Shown: positions 61,047 to 64,000 of the stretch, one piece after another
Position numbering within the stretch: position 1 is the stretch's first letter
Layout: each line of letters opens with the position of its first letter
Origin: Ruminococcaceae bacterium AM07-15
GTDB taxonomy: Bacteria; Bacillota; Clostridia; Oscillospirales; Butyricicoccaceae
Direction: 5' to 3'
Length of the DNA: 64,000 nucleotides
NCBI GenBank assembly: GCA_003477405.1
Contig: QUDE01000016.1
Span: 8,531-72,530, forward strand
Made by a program: the position numbers and the translations under genes
Notes under the pieces: generated by a model
Seen by the model: only the letters and a program-made list of their open reading frames with translations
What the model was told of the DNA's origin: nothing
Database searches by the model: none

Positions 61047-61093
61047 CATAACCTGTTTTAGATTATTGATTTATAACCTGAAACAGGTTATAA
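61047..61093 (-). promoter_or_regulatory. Probable operator of the Xre repressor
   Basis: A perfect palindrome, TTATAACCTG-AAA-CAGGTTATAA (61071-61093), and 23 bp away a second imperfect copy, ATAACCTG-TTT-TAGATTAT (61048-61066). Spacing of two helical turns suits cooperative binding of two repressor dimers. Confidence 0.7.
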
Positions 61094-61124
61094 TAAAAGA
61101 AAAACGAGGTGACATGGCATGTCG

Positions 61125-61228
61125 GTCCCGTGTCGGGACGGCCATACTCTCTTTGCCCGATTGCAACCAACCACCCTTGGTTCTATTTCCTAGCGCGGGA
61201 GCGCAGTATGACAGCCCAGGCACTGGGC
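61125..61228. repeat. Repeat block upstream of serS
   Basis: GTCCCGTGTCGGGAC, M1 fragment, cap GCCCAGGCACTGGGC ending directly at the serS -35 box. Confidence 0.8.
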
Positions 61229-61257
61229 TTGCAATTTGAAGAAAAATAGGGTATACT
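61229..61257 (+). promoter_or_regulatory. Sigma-A promoter of the serS transcript
   Basis: TTGCAA, 17 bp, TATACT. Confidence 0.82.
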
Positions 61258-61263
61258 ACTCCT

Positions 61264-61500
61264 ATACAGGCCATGAAGAAAGAAGCGGCGGCAGCGCCTT
61301 TGCAGAGAGCCGGCGGCTGGTGGGAGCCGGCAGGGCAAAACCGCTTTTCCACTTTCGGAGCCTGCGGCGAGGAGCCGGGGGGCGCGCCCCGTACAGCGCA
61401 CAAGAGCGGCCGGTTCATACCGGCAACATGGGTGGCACCGCGGAAGTCTTCCGTCCCATAGGAAATGGGATCGGGGGCTTTTTCTTTTTTCCGGGAAAAA
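61264..61500 (+). promoter_or_regulatory. T-box leader of serS
   Basis: The T-box hallmark GGGTGGCACCGCGG is at 61430-61443, followed by AAGTCTTCCGTCCC (antiterminator partner) and a competing terminator, CCGTCCCAT...ATGGGATCGG plus TTTTTC (about 61450-61488). Uncharged tRNA-Ser binding should let transcription continue into serS. I did not fix the specifier codon. Confidence 0.9.
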
Positions 61501-61542
61501 GCACTCCGGCCCGGCAGAACATTGTAACAGGAGGAAACCAAA

Positions 61543-62838
61543 ATGCTGGACATGAAATTCCTGCGGATGAACCCGGAAGCGGTCAAAGAAAACATCCGCA
61601 AAAAATTCCAGGAGGAAAAGCTGGAGCTAGTGGATCAGGTGCTTCAGATGGACGAGGAGTGCCGGGCGGCCAAGACCCGGTGCGACTATCTCCGCTCCCA
61701 GCGGAACACCATCAGCAAGCAGATCGGCAAGCTGATGGCCCAGGGCAAGAAGGAAGAAGCCGAGGAGACCAAGAGCCAGGTCACCGCCATGGCCCAGGAA
61801 CTGCAGGAGCTGGAAGAAAAGACCAACCAGCTGAACGAGGAGATCCGCCGCCGGATGCTGGTCATTCCCAACATCATCGACCCCTCGGTGCCCATCGGTC
61901 GCGACGACAGCGAAAATGTGGAGCTGGAGCGCTTCGGCGAGCCCAAGGTGCCCGATTATCCCGTGCCCTATCATGTGGACATCATGGAGAGCCTTTTGGG
62001 CATTGATCTGGACAGCGCCCGGAAAACCAGCGGCAACGGCTTCTATTACCTCAAGGGGGATGTGGCCCGGCTCCATTCCGCCATTTTGTCCTATGCCCGG
62101 GATTTTATGATCGATAAGGGCTTTGAATATTATGTGCCCCCCTTCATGATCCGCAGCGGCGTGGTGGACGGCGTGATGAGCTTCGCCGAAATGGAGAACA
62201 TGATGTACAAAATCGAAGGGGAGGACCTGTATCTCATCGGCACCAGCGAGCACGCCATGATCGGCAAATTCATCGACACCATCCTGGATGAGAGCGAGCT
62301 GCCCCAGGCCCTCACCAGTTATTCCCCCTGCTTCCGCAAGGAAGTGGGCGCCCACGGCATCGAGGAGCGGGGCGTCTACCGCATCCACCAGTTCGAAAAG
62401 CAGGAAATGGTAGTGGTTTGCAAGCCGGAAGAGAGCATGGAGTGGTTTGACAGACTGTGGCATCATTCGGTGGAGTTTTTCCGCACTCTGGACATTCCTG
62501 TGCGCACCATTGAGTGCTGCTCCGGCGACCTGGCCGACCTGAAGGTGAAGAGCGTGGATGTGGAGGCCTGGTCTCCCCGTCAGCAGAAGTACTTCGAGGT
62601 GGGCAGCTGCACCAATATGGGCGATGCCCAGGCCCGCCGTCTGGGCCTGCGGGTGCGGCGGAAGGAGGGGGCCAACTACATCCCCCATACCCTGAACAAC
62701 ACCGTGGTGGCTCCGCCCCGGATGCTCATCGCCTTCCTGGAGAACAACCTGCAGGAAGATGGCTCGGTGCGTGTGCCGGAGGCCCTGCGCCCCTATATGG
62801 GCGGCAAGGAAGTGCTTTGCCCCAAGGCTGGAAAATAA
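61543..62838 (+). CDS. serS: Seryl-tRNA synthetase
   Basis: 431 residues; CAGGAGG 11 bp before the ATG. The N-terminal tRNA-binding coiled coil runs to about residue 105 (CDYLRSQRNTISKQIGKLMA). Class II motif 2 is FRKEVGAHGIEERGVYRIHQ; motif 3 is VVAPPRMLIAFLENN. It charges tRNA-Ser. Controlled by its own T-box; ends at a terminator 8 bp after the stop. Confidence 0.95.
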   Translation: MLDMKFLRMNPEAVKENIRKKFQEEKLELVDQVLQMDEECRAAKTRCDYLRSQRNTISKQIGKLMAQGKKEEAEETKSQVTAMAQELQELEEKTNQLNEEIRRRMLVIPNIIDPSVPIGRDDSENVELERFGEPKVPDYPVPYHVDIMESLLGIDLDSARKTSGNGFYYLKGDVARLHSAILSYARDFMIDKGFEYYVPPFMIRSGVVDGVMSFAEMENMMYKIEGEDLYLIGTSEHAMIGKFIDTILDESELPQALTSYSPCFRKEVGAHGIEERGVYRIHQFEKQEMVVVCKPEESMEWFDRLWHHSVEFFRTLDIPVRTIECCSGDLADLKVKSVDVEAWSPRQQKYFEVGSCTNMGDAQARRLGLRVRRKEGANYIPHTLNNTVVAPPRMLIAFLENNLQEDGSVRVPEALRPYMGGKEVLCPKAGK

Positions 62839-62844
62839 ACAAGA

Positions 62845-62876
62845 AAAAAGCCGCCCCGGAAGGGCGGTTTTTTTGC
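62845..62876 (+). terminator. Terminator after serS
   Basis: AAAAAGCCGCCC-CGGAA-GGGCGGTTTTTTT. Confidence 0.85.
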
Positions 62877-62941
62877 TGGGACTTTGTTTTGCGGTCGGGT
62901 GCGGAAGCGTCAACTTGCCTGCCCAGGCGCTGGGCTGGGGC

Positions 62942-63442
62942 TTACGCTGCTAAATGCTTCAGGCAGATTTGGGAGACGGCGGCGTTTAAGCAGCCGGTGA
63001 ACAGGCCCAGGATCAAAAGCAGGGGCAGATAATAAATGACGCCCAGGCTTTTCATCAGGATACAGGCCCCCAGGATCTGGCCCACATTGTGGCAGGCGGC
63101 GCCGATGACGCTGACGCCATAGAGGGAGAACACTTTGCCCAGGCCCTTTTTTGCCAGAGCCATGGCAAGCAGGGAGAAAAGAGCACCCAGCAAAGAGAGA
63201 AACAGGCTGGTGAAGTTCCCCGAGGCCAGATACAAAACGCCCACCCGACAGAGGGACACCCCCAGGGTGAAGGAGGGGCCCAGGGTGACGAGGGCCACCA
63301 GGGTGACGATATTGGAAAGGCCCAGGCGGAAGCCGGGGAGGGGGAGAAACAGGCTGAGGGGCAGCATCCCCTCCAAAAGGGAGAGGCACAGGGCCAGGGC
63401 GGCCAGGATGCCGCTGAGGGCGATTTTCCGGGAGAGGGTCAT
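62942..63442 (-). CDS. Gx transporter / heptaprenyl diphosphate synthase component I family membrane protein
   Basis: 166 residues from ATG 63442 (AAAGGAG 8 bp upstream). Five to six membrane helices; LPGFRLGLSNIVTLVAL and AACHNVGQILGACILM are typical of the Gx (Hpre_diP_synt_I) family, which resembles ECF S components. It is paired with a NusG-II domain gene directly upstream, as in many Clostridia. The substrate is not known; it is possibly an isoprenoid or quinone-related precursor. Confidence 0.82.
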   Translation of the reverse strand: MTLSRKIALSGILAALALCLSLLEGMLPLSLFLPLPGFRLGLSNIVTLVALVTLGPSFTLGVSLCRVGVLYLASGNFTSLFLSLLGALFSLLAMALAKKGLGKVFSLYGVSVIGAACHNVGQILGACILMKSLGVIYYLPLLLILGLFTGCLNAAVSQICLKHLAA

Positions 63443-63467
63443 GGGCAAGGCTCCTTTGGCGGGGATT

Positions 63468-63857
63468 TCATCGGACGACGGCATCGGGGGAGTCGGATTC
63501 TCCCTGGGAGACCACCGTGACGCTCACCCGGTTTTCCAGGCAGACGGCGCTCTGGCCCGCCCGGGTGAGCCAGCCGGTGTGGACGCAGTCCTGGTGAGGG
63601 CAGGTGGCAGACTTAATGCACACCCGGCCATTTTCCGCCAGAATGGTGTTTTCGTACTCCCCGGTGAGGGTGAAGGTCACCGGCTCATTCAAACCAGTGA
63701 GGGCGATGCGCCGCACAATCACCCCGTTTTGCCGCACTTCGGCGGTGAGATCGCCGGTGCCGCGGCTCAGACCCAGGCCCCAGATGCCCCCGGCCAGCAG
63801 CAAAATCAGGGCAAAGGCGCAAAAGTCGCCTTTTTTCAGCTGTTTCAGCCACTTCAC
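63468..63857 (-). CDS. NusG domain II-containing membrane-anchored protein
   Basis: 129 residues from GTG 63857, chosen for AGGAGG 9 bp upstream; longer starts are open to 63917. One membrane helix (FCAFALILLLAGGIWGLGL) and an outer NusG-II domain with TGEYENTILAENGRVCIKSA, two CPHQDC cysteines and HTGWLTRAGQSAVCLENRV. Its stop lies 25 bp before the Gx gene start, so the two form an operon. Confidence 0.82.
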   Translation of the reverse strand: MKWLKQLKKGDFCAFALILLLAGGIWGLGLSRGTGDLTAEVRQNGVIVRRIALTGLNEPVTFTLTGEYENTILAENGRVCIKSATCPHQDCVHTGWLTRAGQSAVCLENRVSVTVVSQGESDSPDAVVR

Positions 63858-63890
63858 CGCCTTCGCCTCCTGTTTCTTCAGATAAAAGAC

Positions 63891-63919
63891 AGTATACCAA
63901 AAGAACGCCCCCCGCACAA
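63891..63919 (-). promoter_or_regulatory. Sigma-A promoter of the NusG-II/Gx operon
   Basis: Minus strand: TTGTGC, 17 bp, TATACT. Confidence 0.75.
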
Positions 63920-64000
63920 CCCCAGGTCCCGTGTCGGGACGGCCATACTTGTAGGTGTTACAATGATGTGTGACAAATAGAAAAAAGAAGAGCGAATAGG
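63920..64000. other. Right window edge: repeat cap and start of an upstream region
   Basis: GTCCCGTGTCGGGACGG (about 63928-63944) followed by AT-rich sequence with a TGTTACAAT -10-like stretch, probably the promoter of a gene beyond the window. Confidence 0.4.

Noticed and set aside
1..64000. tRNA or rRNA genes, insertion sequences
   Set aside because: No tRNA-like cloverleaf, rRNA sequence or transposase frame was noticed on either strand.

Overview
The window looks like a chromosome segment of a spore-forming, GC-rich (roughly 60 % by eye) Clostridia bacterium, most likely of the Oscillospiraceae/Ruminococcaceae type. The evidence is the sporulation genes (spoIIGA-sigE, sigG, a SleB-type cortex/cell-wall hydrolase, dipicolinate synthase dpaA/dpaB), an SLH-domain surface protein, a T-box in front of serS, strong AGGAGG ribosome binding sites and TTGACA-17-TATACT promoters. 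No rRNA, tRNA, CRISPR array or insertion sequence was seen.

The main result is at 4969-23367. The dipicolinate synthase gene dpaA is split. Its first 236 codons lie at 4969-5677, and its last 43 codons plus stop lie 17 kb away at 22664-22795, directly joined (TGATG overlap) to dpaB. The two halves share a 13-bp core, CCAGGGGGGGCTG (5665-5677 and 22652-22664). Inside each core is one arm of a perfect 19-bp inverted repeat (5675-5693 and 22637-22655), which is the layout of attL and attR of a large serine recombinase. A serine recombinase gene (8289-9416) lies between them. Recombination between the cores would remove a 16,987-bp circle and restore, in frame, a 279-residue DpaA followed by dpaB. 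This has the architecture of a developmentally excised 'skin-like' element, but in dpaA. Its cargo is unusual: the nine-gene de novo purine operon purE-C-F-M-N-(PurO-type IMP cyclohydrolase)-(AICAR formyltransferase)-D-L (9689-20956), a DUF4438 protein, a lipoprotein, a small membrane protein and an AbrB-family transporter.

Layout: 1-4634 SLH protein, SleB-type hydrolase, membrane protein and a chromate-transporter pair; 4969-5727 dpaA 5' part; 5678-22664 the element; 22664-23367 dpaA 3' part and dpaB; 24048-32850 amidohydrolase, MoxR/DUF58/transglutaminase operon and M20 peptidase; 33192-36237 spoIIGA, sigE, sigG; 36571-41962 phage-type replication protein, TPP-riboswitch thiT, aldo/keto reductase, HxlR regulator and cation antiporter; 42910-59874 structural genes of a short-tailed (podovirus-like) phage in three blocks, with the host genes coaX, a PanT-like transporter and an rRNA methyltransferase between blocks two and three; 60129-63857 a membrane-anchored protein, an Xre regulator with its palindromic operator, T-box serS, and the Gx-transporter/NusG-II pair.

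Nearly every intergenic gap is filled by a mosaic of short repeat modules, often exactly from the stop codon of one gene to the -35 box of the next. Modules are separated by interchangeable 'cap' palindromes (CAGCGTGACGCTG, GTCCCGTGTCGGGAC, GTGGCGAGCCGCCAC, GCCCAGTGCCTGGGC, GCGGAGTGCCTCCGC, GGTCCGGTGGCCGGAC). In this annotation M1 is the CATACTGCGCTGCCGCGC...AATAGAACC body; M2 is the body holding GGGTGTGATAAACCATCACC; M3 holds CTCCCTTTGCACAAGGGAG plus GTCGGCGTTCGCCGAC; M4 holds CCCCCCTTTGCACAAGGGGG plus a variable hairpin; M5 is a roughly 200-nt module whose hairpins vary by compensating changes. The tetranucleotide ACGT appears to be absent from the whole window.
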